Shown here: piece after piece, positions 1 through 12,540 of the stretch
How the letters are laid out: each line of letters opens with the position of its first letter
Position numbering within the stretch: the first letter of the stretch is position 1
Source: Sialis fuliginosa
Taxonomy: Eukaryota; Arthropoda; Insecta; Megaloptera; Sialidae
Direction of reading: 5' to 3'
Length of the DNA: 64,000 nt
NCBI GenBank assembly: GCA_961205875.1
Contig: OY540814.1
Location: forward strand, 11,514,993 to 11,578,992
Notes under the pieces: generated by a model
Seen by the model: the letters and a program-made list of their open reading frames with translations, nothing else
What the model was told of the DNA's origin: nothing
Databases searched by the model: none
Position numbers and translations under genes: made by a program

Positions 1-142
1 CAAGCACTTTTAAATGGGATATTAATTCTGTACGAGTATCTATAGATTAGCTATGGAATTTAGAGCAGTGACACTTCAACCAATTGTAACACAGTTGGCA
101 TCTTTCACCGTACAAAACAATTTTCATAATATCACCACTGTT

Positions 143-292
143 TTAATACCGTTGGTATTTACCTACAACGCGTGCGTGAAACTTGTCAAAGTCTTCAACA
201 AATTCCAAAAGAACTGTCATATAAGTTTGATATCTCATTTGAAAGTGCTTGCTAGCTAGTAAATTTGCTAGCTCCTTTTTAATATCGGACAT
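143..292 (-). CDS. Candidate first coding exon, unknown protein
   Basis: On the minus strand an ATG at 292-290 opens a 49-codon frame ending in TAA at 145-143. An in-frame TAG lies 8 codons upstream of the ATG, so the start is internal to the transcript. The peptide begins MSDIKKELANLLASKHFQ and continues with alternating charged and hydrophobic residues (Y-T-Y-M-T-V-L-L-E-F-V-E-D-F-D-K-F), which looks like an amphipathic helix and not like the random, Asn/Ile/Lys/Phe-rich translation of its surroundings. A donor-like GTAG|GTAAAT falls at 166-157, so the coding part may stop at 163 (43 codons plus 1 nt) and continue beyond the left edge. A possible acceptor (tctgcag, near 337-343) precedes it. 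I do not recognise the family. It could instead be a fragment of a transposon protein. The opposite-strand frame over the same bases is probably a shadow. Confidence 0.3.
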   Translation of the reverse strand: MSDIKKELANLLASKHFQMRYQTYMTVLLEFVEDFDKFHARVVGKYQRY

Positions 293-1193
293 AACAGTAC
301 CTAATTTACCCCCACTCTACCTCAATACAAATCGGTCCTGCAGATTGGGTGGTATATAGACGCATTTAAAGTGAACTTGGTCACGTGTACGAGACGAGAT
401 CGATACGAATCAGACTTGATTTTTTTCAGACGAGAGAGGAGAGATTCTCAGTTTTCAAATTCAATACTGAGATGTAATATAAATGTACGTAAGGGCACCT
501 CTTTCCCCCTTTATCATGCTGCATCCCATTTTTCAACGCCGTTCCTAATAATGCATCACAAACCTGGCCCCTCCCCAAATAATAATTATTTTTATAAACA
601 AAAAAATTATATCGCAACTGAAAATAAAATTTATAATTAAAAAAAAGGAATAAAATTGATGTAGGTATTTCAAACATCGCTCACGTCACATTTGTTCGGT
701 CTCCCCCCCCCCCCCTTATCGTTACATATTGTCACTCTAGGAAATTGCTTATCCTCCCCCTGTATGCATCTTACCAAACCCTCCCGAAACTCTAACTTTA
801 ATTTTAAAGTACGTTTTCAATTATTTTATCTTTATTTTTCCTAGAATTTCATTTGGGTGATTCATAAATATCTCTTATCACACTATCCATTGATAAATAC
901 ATTATTGCGAACTAACTCTTAATCAAATTTCCAATAATCGCAGCCGTAAAAAAGGATATATAAAACCAAACAAATTAAGATAACAATTAATTTAATGAAT
1001 GGGAATAAATATAATCAATGACAGGAAAATCCCGGTGCGAAATACACAGGAAGAGATACAGAACACGTAAGTGTTGTTGGCGGTCATACTGCACGGAAGT
1101 CGTGGTAGGAAACTACACTGATATCACCGATTGTCTTTTTGCGAAAGTACAATCTTTAAGTATTAATACTTATTTGTAGTATCGTTTAAAGAC
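293..1193. other. No gene recognised
   Basis: AT-rich unique-looking sequence. The only distinct feature is an uninterrupted run of 13 C at 703-715. Open frames on both strands here are short, overlap each other and have no recognisable protein character. Confidence 0.6.
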
Positions 1194-1332
1194 ATTATTA
1201 AATGTCAGAACTTTATTAGATTCGAGTTCGCTCACTGCGTTGTAAACTAACATCATGGCTTACTACAACATTCGTTTGATGGCACGCAATGAACGAGCTC
1301 GACTCGAATATTTATAGTTCACATTTAATAAT
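1194..1332. repeat. Small fold-back element (MITE-like), 139 bp
   Basis: The ends are a perfect 12-bp inverted repeat, ATTATTAAATGT at 1194-1205 and its complement at 1321-1332. The inverted similarity continues inward with gaps through ATTCGAG and a GCTC-rich segment, and there are further short inverted matches (CATCA/TGATG, GCG/CGC) in the core. This is typical of a small hairpin-forming MITE. No coding capacity; no clear target duplication was found, so the superfamily is not assigned. Confidence 0.55.
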
Positions 1333-3164
1333 AGTAATAATAAAAATAATTCAAGTTATAGCTTAAAATCAGCTGATTATTATTGTTGTTTTTAATTTGT
1401 TCTGATTGAACAATTAGTTTCTGAGTTACAATATTTTTTATCATAAAAATTGAAGTTGAAGAGACAAAAATGTTACTTTTAATTCAATGAAGTGTACATA
1501 TTTTTTTAGATTTTTAAAAATAAGTATAAGAAATTTAATTTATAATCATTTCTAGCCACTACAACGTTGGTGGTCGGTAAGTGTATTCGAAATAGGAGTA
1601 ATCCGCTCGCCTAAATCGTTTAAGATAAAATATTTACATTAGTACTTACGAAGTTATCCCCCTAATACCGCCCAAGCCGAAGAAAAAAATAGTTTTATGT
1701 CAAAATGAAAACGCCCAGTATGATTACGCTTTTGTGATACTTTACGTGAACATAATTTTGGTAGATTTTATCTTACTTATTACATTTGACGCTTTGAATA
1801 AAATCTTGTGGCTTTCTTCACTTTTTAAGTTGGTAATGAATGTATACCCATAAAAATATGTTCAGTATATATATTTATTATAATATACTAGTAGCAGAGC
1901 CGTCTTTAGGGGGGGGGGCTAACCTTTAAAAAATTATTTTGCTTTTAAAAAGTACCGTCACAGTTTTCTTTAAAATTTTGAGTAAAAACCTTAGTGTTGT
2001 TTTAAAGTGAAGGCCAGCTAGGCTAATGTTTGAGTATTCTTATATGAATTACCTAAAAAACACTACAGCCACGTTGTATAAACACATGCATATCAAAATC
2101 TATAAATAATAAAAGATAAATAAATATATATACATATATATAAAGTTGTCACTCCACAATGCAACAATAAAACCAGGTGTAATTTTTTCTACTTAATGTC
2201 TACAAGTACCTACACTTACACCTCGCTCAATTTATGCAAACAGCTACCTGTCAAAATAAATAATCGAAACAATTCAGATCAAAGTACTCACCGGACACAC
2301 ACGCATATAATAGTCGTAATTATAATATATCTGACATTCAGACAAATATTAAAACAGAGTTTCTAAACTTAGATATAATTGCAGTTAAGAATGTTGTTTA
2401 TTTATGCTATTTCATAAATACTATCGGATTAATTTATTACAATGAATTATAATTGGCTAGATTAAATTAAATATATAACTATGGTCACGAAGGAATTGTC
2501 AGAAGAGGACAACCTCCAGTTAACAAACATTAAATATACGTAACAAATATACATGTAACCCTCCTATAACACGGTCTCAAACAACGCGGTTTCGTTCTAA
2601 CACGATTAAAACACGACTTCTTACACGGTTGTGTATATAATGTACTACATATTATATAAGTTTATTATTAAAGAAATGTCGGTGTTTATGATTTTGGAAC
2701 TTATTTTCATATCATGTTTCATCCAATTATGACTGATAAAAAAAGTTGAAGTGTAAAAATAAATTTTTTAAATCGCATTGTGAAAGAAGAAAGTGTCATA
2801 CATTGCAAAAACTCTAAATTTAAACAAATAAACAATTCGAACCATTAAGAAAAATAAAAATAAAATTAGAATTGTGCACAAAATAATCTCGTCCCCGTAT
2901 ATCAATCATTAAGAAAGTGGAAAAAGCATTCAGTATTTGAATCGACGATTGCTGTTAAAAAAATATGCCATTGGATGGAATAATTTACAAACACCTTTAA
3001 GAAAATGGAGAATTTTCTGTCATATAGAATATTTCGACTTACAAGTATTTTACTATATTAATGTCATTAACACGTTTGTCAAAAAGTTACTAAACCCTAT
3101 TGTGCATCACAAAAATTGATTCTAATAATAGTAATAGTAATTATAGTATAGTAATAAAAAAAAA
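1333..3164. other. No gene recognised
   Basis: AT-rich sequence. A run of 10 G is at 1909-1918, and a short alternating TA/CA tract near 2127-2147. Around 2560-2635 the motif AACACGGT/AACGCGGTTT/AACACGATT recurs, which resembles the terminal part of a DNA-transposon MITE, but I could not find the matching other end. Confidence 0.5.
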
Positions 3165-3594
3165 CATCTGCCAAGTAAATGCACAGTGCTTCCTCGTTCT
3201 AAATTCATCAAAGGTAGTTAATTATTGAACAATTTAAATAAAAACCGATAGTGTTTAAATAAATTGCCTGGAATTGGTTAACCATTTAATTTTTATACAA
3301 TTTTACTAAAAAATATTAGTTTAAAATTTTACTTAAAACGCACCTGATTATGTTTTCGTATATTTTTAATTTTTTGATAATTTCAATCAAAATCTAATTG
3401 TATATGTGATAAGGATTCAGGGGACAGACAGACAGACAGACACGGAACGAAAAGTGTTTGTCTTGACGTGAAACGGAAAGATACATTTAACATTTTGAAA
3501 TCGGAGAACATTTTTTTTGTCTCAATCTGAAACGATCACAAAGCTTCTCGTATCTTCGATATTGCGATGAAGCAAAATTCAGTTATACATTAAA
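3165..3594 (+). repeat. Interspersed repeat E, copy 1
   Basis: Shares its order of segments with the copy at 26053-26522: a start at CCAAGTAAATG, GGTTAACC, CACCTGATTATG, TTTTTCGTATATTTTT, GGATTCAGGGGACAGACA and an end near TCTCGTATCTTCGA followed by GAAGC. The left end carries GCTTCCTCGT (3188-3197); in the other copy the right end carries its complement, so the family probably has short terminal inverted repeats. No coding capacity. This copy lacks an internal segment of about 120 bp that the other copy keeps. A (GACA)5 microsatellite is embedded. Confidence 0.7.
3423..3442 (+). repeat. (GACA)5 microsatellite
   Basis: Five perfect GACA units inside repeat E. The sister copy has a shorter, interrupted tract at the same place (about 26389-26411), so the array belongs to the element. 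Confidence 0.9.
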
Positions 3595-6500
3595 ATTAAA
3601 ATTAATTAATCTAAAGATAAAAAATCTTATCAGTTTCAAGGTATCCAACAGCCAAATATTTTGAAAACCACTGCCCAATAATATAACAATGGTTACAATT
3701 TTACATACAGTTTTATTATACGATTGTAGCACATATTAAATTTTCATAACGTCGTAAGTGCGGAGTGACGAAGAACCTGATTCGCTCAGATAAATTACAA
3801 CACACAATGACATATAAACCATCTGTGTGTTCGTATGTGTTGTCTCATGAGGTGGGTGCAGACGTTTATGCGAATCCGTGCGTCGAGGCGTAGGTGTGGC
3901 CGTATGTATGAATGTGTCTGTGTTTGTGTTTATAGGGTGGAGACCCACTGACTCTCTGGTATACCCCAGTACAGTGTTGGCGTATTATTTTTATTACAAT
4001 ACATATATGTACATTTGTATTATACAATGTACATTTATCTTTAATTGCAATGCATGAATGTAGATATTAATTAAATTTTTAAGTAAAAGGGGTGTTTGAA
4101 TTAAAGACATTCCTCCAAAGATATTTGACGACAAAAAAAAGGTTTGTTGACTCACCGTGCCGGGCTAGAGCTCTAAGCTGTCACCCCACCCCCCTGCCAT
4201 TGCCTTTAATTATAGGGACCATGATTAAAGATTAAACGGGATTAATAATGGGCATTATTAAATATGGTAAATAATAATAATAATTTGGTGATTCTTAATT
4301 TTTTCATAAATATCTTGAAAACTGATAGATTTACGTCAAAAATTACATTCTCTATATAAAAGATCGTAGAACTGTCATTATCAGTTCTGTTTGATTGCTA
4401 CTTGGTTGCAACTTTGTATTTTTAGTACGTGATTTTTTTTCGATTCGATGGTTTATTGTAAATTGATTTTTCGGTATTTCTTATTTAAATATCGAACTGC
4501 AAAAATAAATGCGTTATTTAGATATATCGAAGGATTGTTGCAAGGTAATACAAAATAGCAAGTGTGTAAAAATAACAACGAAAAGTCATCCATTTTTATT
4601 TTTTTCTAAAATTTTGACCACAACATTTTTTTAATCAAATAAATTTTTATTATAGATACATTATATTTATAGAAAACAAAATTGCCTACAAAAATAATAT
4701 AGTAAAAATAATTTCACCGCTTGTAATACATTTAAGAACCAATTATAAATAATTAATAAAACATATAGTTTTTTTTCTAATATTTACGTTTTAAATCAAA
4801 AGGGCAATTCTCTAAACAGTGAAATATTGTCCATTTATTAGGTTTGAAAATACATTTAACTTTTATTATTGAAATAAAAGTAAAAGTATTATATTTGTTT
4901 CAATACAATTCTAAAAAAAATCTCCTACATTTCTAACAGTACGTAAAAGTATTTATTTTATCACAGTAGTTTATTTGTGATAATGGTTTTTGCGGTTTCT
5001 TACCTCGTGCAGCGTGTAGGAGGTGTTAGATAATTTATTAAACATACGTAAAAAAAATACGTGAGAAAATGTAGTATCTCCAAATAAAAAACAATTTTAA
5101 CGTTTGTTATCACTGCTTATATTTGAGGAAATACCGTAATCGAATAAACTATTTATATTTTTTCAATGTAAATATATGGTTCTGTATACAGTCGTTTATA
5201 AAATACTGGTACAAATAATGTATTTACCAGCACGTAGAAGATATTAAAAAGAAATATTGTCTTAAATTGTTTTATTTTCAGTGCGGTATAAATATGTTTA
5301 ATAGGGGAACGGCGACAAATGTGGCGCACCTATGCATATTATTAAATAGTAAATAAAATAAGAATAAATTTTGAATTTTTTTCAGTAGTCTGAATATTTG
5401 CAATATAACTCATAATTTGACAAAAGTTTTATATATTTTGATAATTTATTATATTAATTTATCATAATTTTTGTTTTTGACTAATGTGACGCACTCGATT
5501 TTAGTACAAATATTTTTTTTATTCACACTATATGTTTCTTTGGTTCTCCGTTTTGAGTAGAACATTTACCGGGTCAGCTAAAACAACAATTATAATCCTC
5601 CATACGTGACAGGGGTGCAATATTAACTTATAAGTTTTGTCTGTTTGTTTGTTTCGACTAGACATGGAAACTACTGAAACCAATTTTGATAGGACTTTAT
5701 TTAATCAAAAAACTGTAATCATAGAATAAAATATTATGGCTGGTATCTATTACAGAAAATTTACAATTGATATTTTCTAATAAAAATGTATAAAATTAAA
5801 AATCTACAGTTGCTGTCATATTCATATATTTAATGGAACAAATTTTATTTAATAAATAAGTCAAGCACGTATTAAAAACGATCGATATTTTCTAATAAAA
5901 TCAATATACATTATTGTAGATACATAAGTATAATAAGGTATATTTTCGTTAGCTATTTTTTATCACTAGATATTCAAAACCTAACCTTGCACAACCACTT
6001 TATACATTATCGATAAAGAAAATAAACTGTACATACACTATTGTAAATATTTAGGACATTGGAAATGCAAAACTATATTATGTATTACATATATCTGTGT
6101 TTATACAAATATTGTAAGTTAATGAAATGTTAATTAAAAAATATATTAAAATCCGATAACAATAAAATTGCAAATACGACCGCCCGCATAATATGAGTGG
6201 TGTCAAAAAGGTGAGTCAAAGACAGCCGTGCCCAAAGGCCGCGGGTTGAGGACCGCCGCCTACTCCCGCCCCCGGACTTTGCGCACAGCCAACTTCCCAA
6301 CTAACAGTGGGTGTTTATCAGACCCACTGATATGTTTATTTCATTAATGTCTGTTCATAATATAAACTAACTTGTACTATGTTATATTTTTTCTCTCTCT
6401 CATTCTATTTCTTTACATGTGTACGTCCAAGTTGTGTTCTCTTATCTCCCTACTGGTTCTTATCGTAATGTAATTATAATAATACATTTTTATGGGAAAA

Positions 6501-6651
6501 TAGTATTATGTCATAATAATATATATCAGAATGTTGTGGGGGGATTTCTCTGTCGCAAATATTTATGTTGTTAATCAAATGAACAACACGGTGGCCCATA
6601 GTTTGTTCATACATATATTTAAAATTCAATAACTTTTTCGTTTATTAATTT
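3595..6651. other. No gene recognised
   Basis: AT-rich stretch. A GC-rich patch at about 6178-6305 (gccgcgggttgaggaccg and following) stands out from its surroundings but encodes nothing I recognise. Around 5640-5760 the text 'gaaactactgaaaccaattttgat' resembles the internal part of the Helitron-type repeats found elsewhere in the window, without identifiable ends. Confidence 0.5.
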
Positions 6652-7010
6652 TTAGGGTTCCGTAGAAAACTAGGAACCCTTATAGCTTTGTCCGTCCGTT
6701 CATGTGTCTGTCTATATAAATTTTATACCGATTAAGACGAAATTTGGAGTACGGACGGAGACTAATAATCCAAAATCAGAAATGATAAGATTTTTGAAAA
6801 GTATATTTAAAAAAATGTTCACTTAATCCATTACGTAGGGTGTCTTTATATAGATCTCCTAAAATGCAACAAAAAATGTTAAATAGCCTTTTGATTTTAA
6901 CCCTTCAATCACGATATATTTGATTTTAAATGTCGTTATCAGAGCATCCCCCCGCCTCTAATTTCTAAACGATCAATTCAAAAAATCTGAAAAAAATCCA
7001 GAATGTAGCT
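6652..7010 (-). repeat. Interspersed repeat H, copy 1
   Basis: Matches the 30275-30570 copy in inverse orientation over several blocks: ATCGTGA-TGAAGGGTTAAAATC, TTTTAGGAGA, AAAGACACC, and CAAAAATCT(C/T)ATCATTTCTG. On the minus strand it ends in a hairpin, AGGGTTCC (6654-6661) pairing with GGAACCCT (6673-6680), an end type that I associate with lepidopteran interspersed repeats. Non-coding. Confidence 0.65.
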
Positions 7011-8086
7011 TTTAATTAGTAGATACTTTCAACGAAAATTATAACGAACACTGTAGAAAAAATATTATATTCATGTAAGTGGAGAAATCATGAAGAAATT
7101 TGAACTCAATGTTTGAATGAAACAATCATGTTAAAAAACGTTAAATTTTATTACATAGTTATTACTTACAGCTTAAACAAAGTGTGTTTTCAGACATTTT
7201 TTTCAGCGTAGCGAATAAACAAATGAATTTTTTAAATCAAATTGGAGGTTGTAAGGAATTTTATAGCAAACACCTATTGTTTGAAACTTTTTTTGGTATA
7301 ATACTTATTTAGACCGCTATTTAGTAAATCTGAAGAATTTTACAATTGAACCATGGTGAACCATGCAGCAAACTTATGATATTATTCTAAACCACATTTG
7401 TAACAAATCCTATGAGCGGTAAAACTATACCTAAAAATTCCTATTTTAGGTACTTTTTAGCCTAGCCAATTTGCCAATATTCCATTAGTTAATATTTTCA
7501 GCGACTGAACTTTTTCCAAGTGTAATAATTTAACAAAAAAACGTGAGTTTAGATAACACATCAAAAACTTTTTTGCAAATTTAGAAATAACGACTGCATT
7601 GCATCCGCGGGGTGGGTGGGTAAGTGTGAGTGTACGTGTGGAGGATAAATATTTGGGTTAATCAGAAACTCTGGCGCGACGACCTTGGCGGGAGAGCGTG
7701 GGGGAGAAGTTACAGACACCGGGTCGGTGACAACGCAACGCACGCCTGTAGTCTGTATATATGTGTAACTGAGTATGCATGTATGTATATGAGCATTATG
7801 TTAATAAATGTGTCTGTTTGTGTATATATATACATATAAGTATATCTGTCTGTGTGCATTGTTATGCCCACGGGTTTGTAGACACTTACAAGTCGACATG
7901 TTAAGTGTATATTTAATTGAGTATTTTACCTTTCTTACACGTATTTATTCATTCATACACGCTGTGACATGCGTTAACTATTTCATAAGATATTGAATTT
8001 TAATAATTCTCAATGATTTCTGAAAGATTTGAAGTATTCACAATGATTTATTCTTTAGTAATGTTTAGCTTTAGGTAATAAATTAC
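7011..8086. other. No gene recognised
   Basis: AT-rich sequence with a GC-richer patch at about 7600-7745 containing GGGT-rich and CG-containing stretches. Open frames on both strands cross it, but neither has a recognisable protein pattern. A TG/TA-rich low-complexity tract follows to about 7860. Confidence 0.5.
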
Positions 8087-9232
8087 ATAGGCGATATCAT
8101 TTTGTTGTATACTTGAATAAGTGATTTTGAAGGTTTTTGACACGCTGAAACCGAATCCGTTGTACAATTGCTCCATTATGTCCCACAGGCAAAAAGACGC
8201 GAAAACGTGGCCAATGCATAATTTTATGTTAATCAGATCAGGCGGAATCAAGCTAGAATATGCTTATTTTTAGGAAGATAGAAATGTCAGCGGGATTTGA
8301 TAAGTTTTATCTGCTAATAATAGCTACAGTTTATAACCAGGGCTTCGAACCGGAACTGAACCGGAAAACCGTTATTTTTTGCCGGAACGAAAACCGGAAC
8401 CGAACCGAAATAAAAATATCGTTTTTTTTTGGTTCAGTACATGTTAAAATACGCGCGTTAACATGATCTTATTTCCCACTTCAATTGTCACTCGGACTAT
8501 CATATAAGTACCATAAAATTATGGTAGAAAATAAATTTTTAATACAAATAATTTTTTTTAATTAATCACTCGGAGCTGAAGCAAAAACCGGAACTGAACC
8601 GAAATATATTTTTTTACTCGAACCGAAACGAACACCGAAACAAAATAAATAACGGTTCGAAGCCCTGGTTTTAACATACAAAATACATGTTTGGGCGTAA
8701 TAGGTTTTGGCCACGTTTTCGCGTTTTTTGTCTGTGTGCGTCAGGTTTTTGAGATAACTTAAACTAAACATAATGATTTTGGCAATGTTTAAGATTTTTT
8801 TCTAAAGTTTTCGTTCACGGTAAGAAATAGTATTATCTTTCGATTACTTGCAATTTTTTTCGCCGAGATATACTAGTTTGAAGATATGTTTTTATTAATA
8901 GACTGCACAAATGACAAATTGGACTTTAAATATAGCAATAACTTTAAACTAGTATATTTCGGTGAAAAAATCATACAGTAAAAAGTAAAAATTCGTTTTA
9001 ACGAGGAAAGATAGTACTATTTCTTACCCTGAACGAAAACTTTAGGAAAAAATTAGCTACTTGGTAATAAATTCTTAAGCATTGCCAAAATCGTCATTTT
9101 GACACTTTTAAGTTAGGTTATCTCAAAAACCTGACGTGATGGAACAATTTGGTCAATGGATTCGTATTCAGCACGCCAAAAACCTTCAAAATCACATATT
9201 CAAGTAAATATAACAAAATGATTACGACCTGT
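8087..9232. repeat. Fold-back element with ~0.3-kb inverted arms, interrupted
   Basis: The sequence from 8087 inward (CATTTTGTT, TTGAATAAGTGATTTTGAAG, GTTTTTGACACGCTGAA) reappears in inverse orientation from 9232 inward. A second block of the left arm (about 8700-8885, with TTTTTGAGATAACTTAA, AGTTTTCGTTCACGGTAAG and ATACTAGTTTGAA) pairs with about 8945-9125. The loop is roughly 60 bp around 8915. The left arm is split between about 8250 and 8690 by a younger insertion, a hAT-like MITE annotated separately. No coding capacity. Confidence 0.8.
8338..8667. mobile_element. hAT-type MITE nested in fold-back
   Basis: Terminal inverted repeats of 15 bp are identical: CAGGGCTTCGAACCG at 8338 and its complement ending at 8667. 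Subterminal GGAACCGAACCG-type repeats occur at both ends in opposite orientation. The flanking 8-mers are tttataac (8330-8337) and gttttaac (8668-8675), 6 of 8 matching, consistent with a decayed 8-bp target duplication. CAGGG ends and an 8-bp duplication are features of the hAT superfamily. Length 330 bp, no transposase. Confidence 0.75.
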
Positions 9233-11924
9233 GTTATGAACAAAAGTACAATTTAAATCCAAATTCAGATACAAATACGAATTCGGCGGTGTGAATATTA
9301 GTTTTCACGTTTAAATTTAATCAATCACATATCAACTATCGGAGCCGACGAATAAACATCGACATGCTTAAGAAAAATAATTAATTAAATTGACTTAATA
9401 AAAAATAAGATTTATTTCTTCACTAGTGATATATGAGTATACATGCATACAATTTATATAAAAATATATTATATATGTAAATACAAATAAATGTGTGAAT
9501 TGAACTTTCAACCTTTATACTGCATTCAAGAAAAAAACCTGTTCCATAGTTAAACATGTCAATATAGATTTATGTACATACATAAAAATCCATTGTAAAC
9601 AAATAAATTATTTAAAAACAGTTAAACATACATACATTTATTTAATATATCAACTACTAAATACAATAAAACATTTAGACAATTCGATAAGCATGATTTT
9701 TTATATTTGAAAAAATTTGAACTAACATAAAATGATTTGTATCCTAAAACTCAAACTTGATATAAGATGGGCCGTATTTTGGGTATGTTATGCTGGGGTT
9801 AATCCTTCTCCTCCCCCCTCCCTATATTCTCGTTAGATAAATTAAGACGTGAACAAAAATTACAGCTCAAATTTAAGGATGCATATTTTGAAAATGGTTT
9901 TTTACTTGGAATTCGAAACTAAACGCAGCTTTATATGGTAGTTGCGGGCAGCTAGGGAAGGAGGTAGGTTCACTCCGGGCGACACCCTTAATGGGGTGAT
10001 ATATATGCATGCTAATATGTGTCAAAAATAGACTCAATCGACTTTTTTGTCATTGGATGTTTATATATGAAAACCGTTCAATTTATTTAAAAAATAGTGA
10101 CCAGTGAAATTTTTTGTCGTTAAAAGTTTACAGAGGGTGACACCCGCTTACTGTTAAAAAAATGAAACCTGACCTTTTTTGGGAATGGGTGACACACCCC
10201 GGATGCCACCCCCCTTAGTGTGTAAGTGACTTAAGGTATAGCAAAGTCTAGAAGGAGCACAGCACACTAGAAAATATTGTTAAGAAGACTGGGGAAATTT
10301 GAGTCTTTGAGCAAAAATAATCGATGCATTATAACAATTGCGTAAATAGAAATTCAACATAACAAAAATTAATAGACGCCTGGATTTATTTCATATTTCA
10401 AGATTGGTGTATATTTCTGTTCATGATATAGCCCCTCCCCCCTCATACCGAAAAATGTTTCTGGATACAGTAGCACTGCATATAAGAATTTTTATTATTA
10501 ATATTTTTAAGTTGTCCACAGCAACCTGTAACAAAAATTTTATCAAATATACAATACCTAAAGTAATTAACATTTATAGACCACCATGATAGCATAAATC
10601 ATTTATTGTTAGTATAACAATAAGGTTTGTTTTTAATTGTACATTACTATGAATAAATAAACATCACTTGAATAATTAAACAATAAAAATGTAGAGTATG
10701 CCTCACCCTGTATTTCAAAAGCAAGAAACAATTGGCAATTGCACCAACTACAGACAGACACTCGTGATTCATCATACGAGATAATAAGCAAGCAATATCT
10801 GGTGAAATAAATCCACCTTCCTACGAGTTTCAATACCTCCTCAGTTATTTACGCTAACCACTACCACACACGCTCGTTAAAAATAATCAATATTATGCAA
10901 AATATCTACGGTACAGAGATTTCAGTAGCGAGATAAGTAATAACCGGCCGATATCTAGTGAAATAAATCGACACAGCTATGGGACATGTTGTAGTTGCTA
11001 CAAATCACCAGTGGCGGATCGCGTATTACAATTAATTGAAGGGTGTAAACTTGGAACTAGGAAAAATTCAAAATTATTACATATATGTGGATTTCTAGTT
11101 TATTATGTGACTTCTAGTATTCTTGGTCAACCAGAACGAAATGTTTATCATTGAAATGAGGGGCGTTCTGTTTAATAACACAAACATTTATATCTAGATT
11201 TTATTTATTACTTTTATATTATAAGGTACATTAAACTGATTTAATATCATCATTAAGTTAAATATGCTAAGATAATATTCGATATATATTTTATAACTTC
11301 TTGTATTTGATGTGGAACTATGTCTTTCCCAGTGGTATTAGGGGGCGATCTCGAAAATACGAATGCAACGAAATATGCTACACTTTGAAAATTTATGTCT
11401 TCGGAAATAATAATCGTAGAGCAATAAATAAAACACCATTAAATAGCTTATATATCTTAATTTATAACTAACCCACCATCCGGCAACCATTAAACACAAA
11501 TGCATAAAAAGATAAGCTAATTTACCTAGGATTTTGTACATTTTATCGACCTATTAAATGATTATTATAATATAATAAAAAAATAACAATAGATTTAGTT
11601 CTACGTTGTTAGTTGAAGAATAGTGGTACTGTGCTTCTAGTATTTTTTTTAAACTTTATTGAAAATTTAATATTAAAATATTAAAAATAAATATAATTTT
11701 TATAAAAAAAAAAAATAAATTCAAGCCACAATGACTGCTTTTATGTTACAAAGATAATTAAAAATGTTAAGATTCTGTTTACGTGGACTTATAAAACATT
11801 AATCCTTATCTTAATAAATGATTTCAACGTCATAAGTATGTACTTTACCCTTTGCAGCGTCCAATTAGGATAATAACTTCGGTCGTTGTCTTTTTATCGT
11901 CAGTTGTTTATTTTGTTTTCAATA
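9233..11924. other. No gene recognised; GGGTGACACC-rich patch
   Basis: From about 9770 to 10220 the motif GGGTGACACCC and its variants recur (near 9977, 10134, 10187), mixed with runs of C; this looks like a decayed repeat. At about 10775-10820 and 10928-10975 a block reading CGAGATAA...TATCT(G/A)GTGAAATAAATC is directly duplicated with a period of about 150 bp. The remainder is AT-rich without recognisable features. Confidence 0.5.
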
Positions 11925-12055
11925 ATTAATTTTTAAATTTAAACAGAACAAAAATTATTTGCACATTTTGTTTTGATTCGTTCTTTTAATTCAACTATAT
12001 TTTTCAAAAATCCTAAACAATAATTCCGTAGTCCACGTGAGCAAAGCTATAGTCA
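11925..12055 (+). mobile_element. Helitron family A, degraded 3' fragment
   Basis: Contains TTTTTAAATTTAAACAGAA, TTCAACTATATTTTT, AATCCTAAACAATAATTCC and GTAGTCCACG in the same order as the complement of the copy at 33485-33960, with an internal deletion. The 3' terminus has decayed: gcaaagctatagt stands where intact copies end in a GC-rich segment plus CTAGT. No coding capacity. Confidence 0.65.
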
Positions 12056-12540
12056 AATATAAAATTCCAGATGTTTACCTTACTTTAGAAGCCAATTAAG
12101 CTTACATTTACCTTTAACATGAATTTAAAAATATAATATTAAAAATGATTTATTAGTTAGCAAAGAGTGTGAAGCTTAAAGTACTCATGCATATTAAAAA
12201 TTAAATAGCATTATTACACTATCACATTAATCAAAACAATGACAAATTAAGATATGTTAGAAATGTGTAAAACGTTTTAAAAGATAATGGTATTGTTGCT
12301 GCCACTGCATATTACATAATTGAGCTAAATATTTGTAGACAAAAGTTCAGCCTACGTCCGCCGCATAAAGTAGCACGGATATGTTAGATATCAATTTACT
12401 TGTTAAGATTATAGCAAAAACGACAACAACAAACTAAAATCTGACAGATTTGTATTGTGTTGTATTGAGCAATCGACAAATCAGCGACAAATTTTCGTTT
12501 TGTATTAAATCATCAGAACTATTTTTAAAACATGGGCAAT
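12056..12540. other. No gene recognised
   Basis: AT-rich sequence with no repeat, open frame or signal that I can support. Confidence 0.6.

Noticed and set aside
3423..3442. Tandem units as a CRISPR array
   Set aside because: Four-base microsatellite without spacers, in eukaryotic DNA.
8646..8667. GGTTCGAAGCC as a tRNA B box
   Set aside because: It is the right inverted end of the hAT-type MITE.
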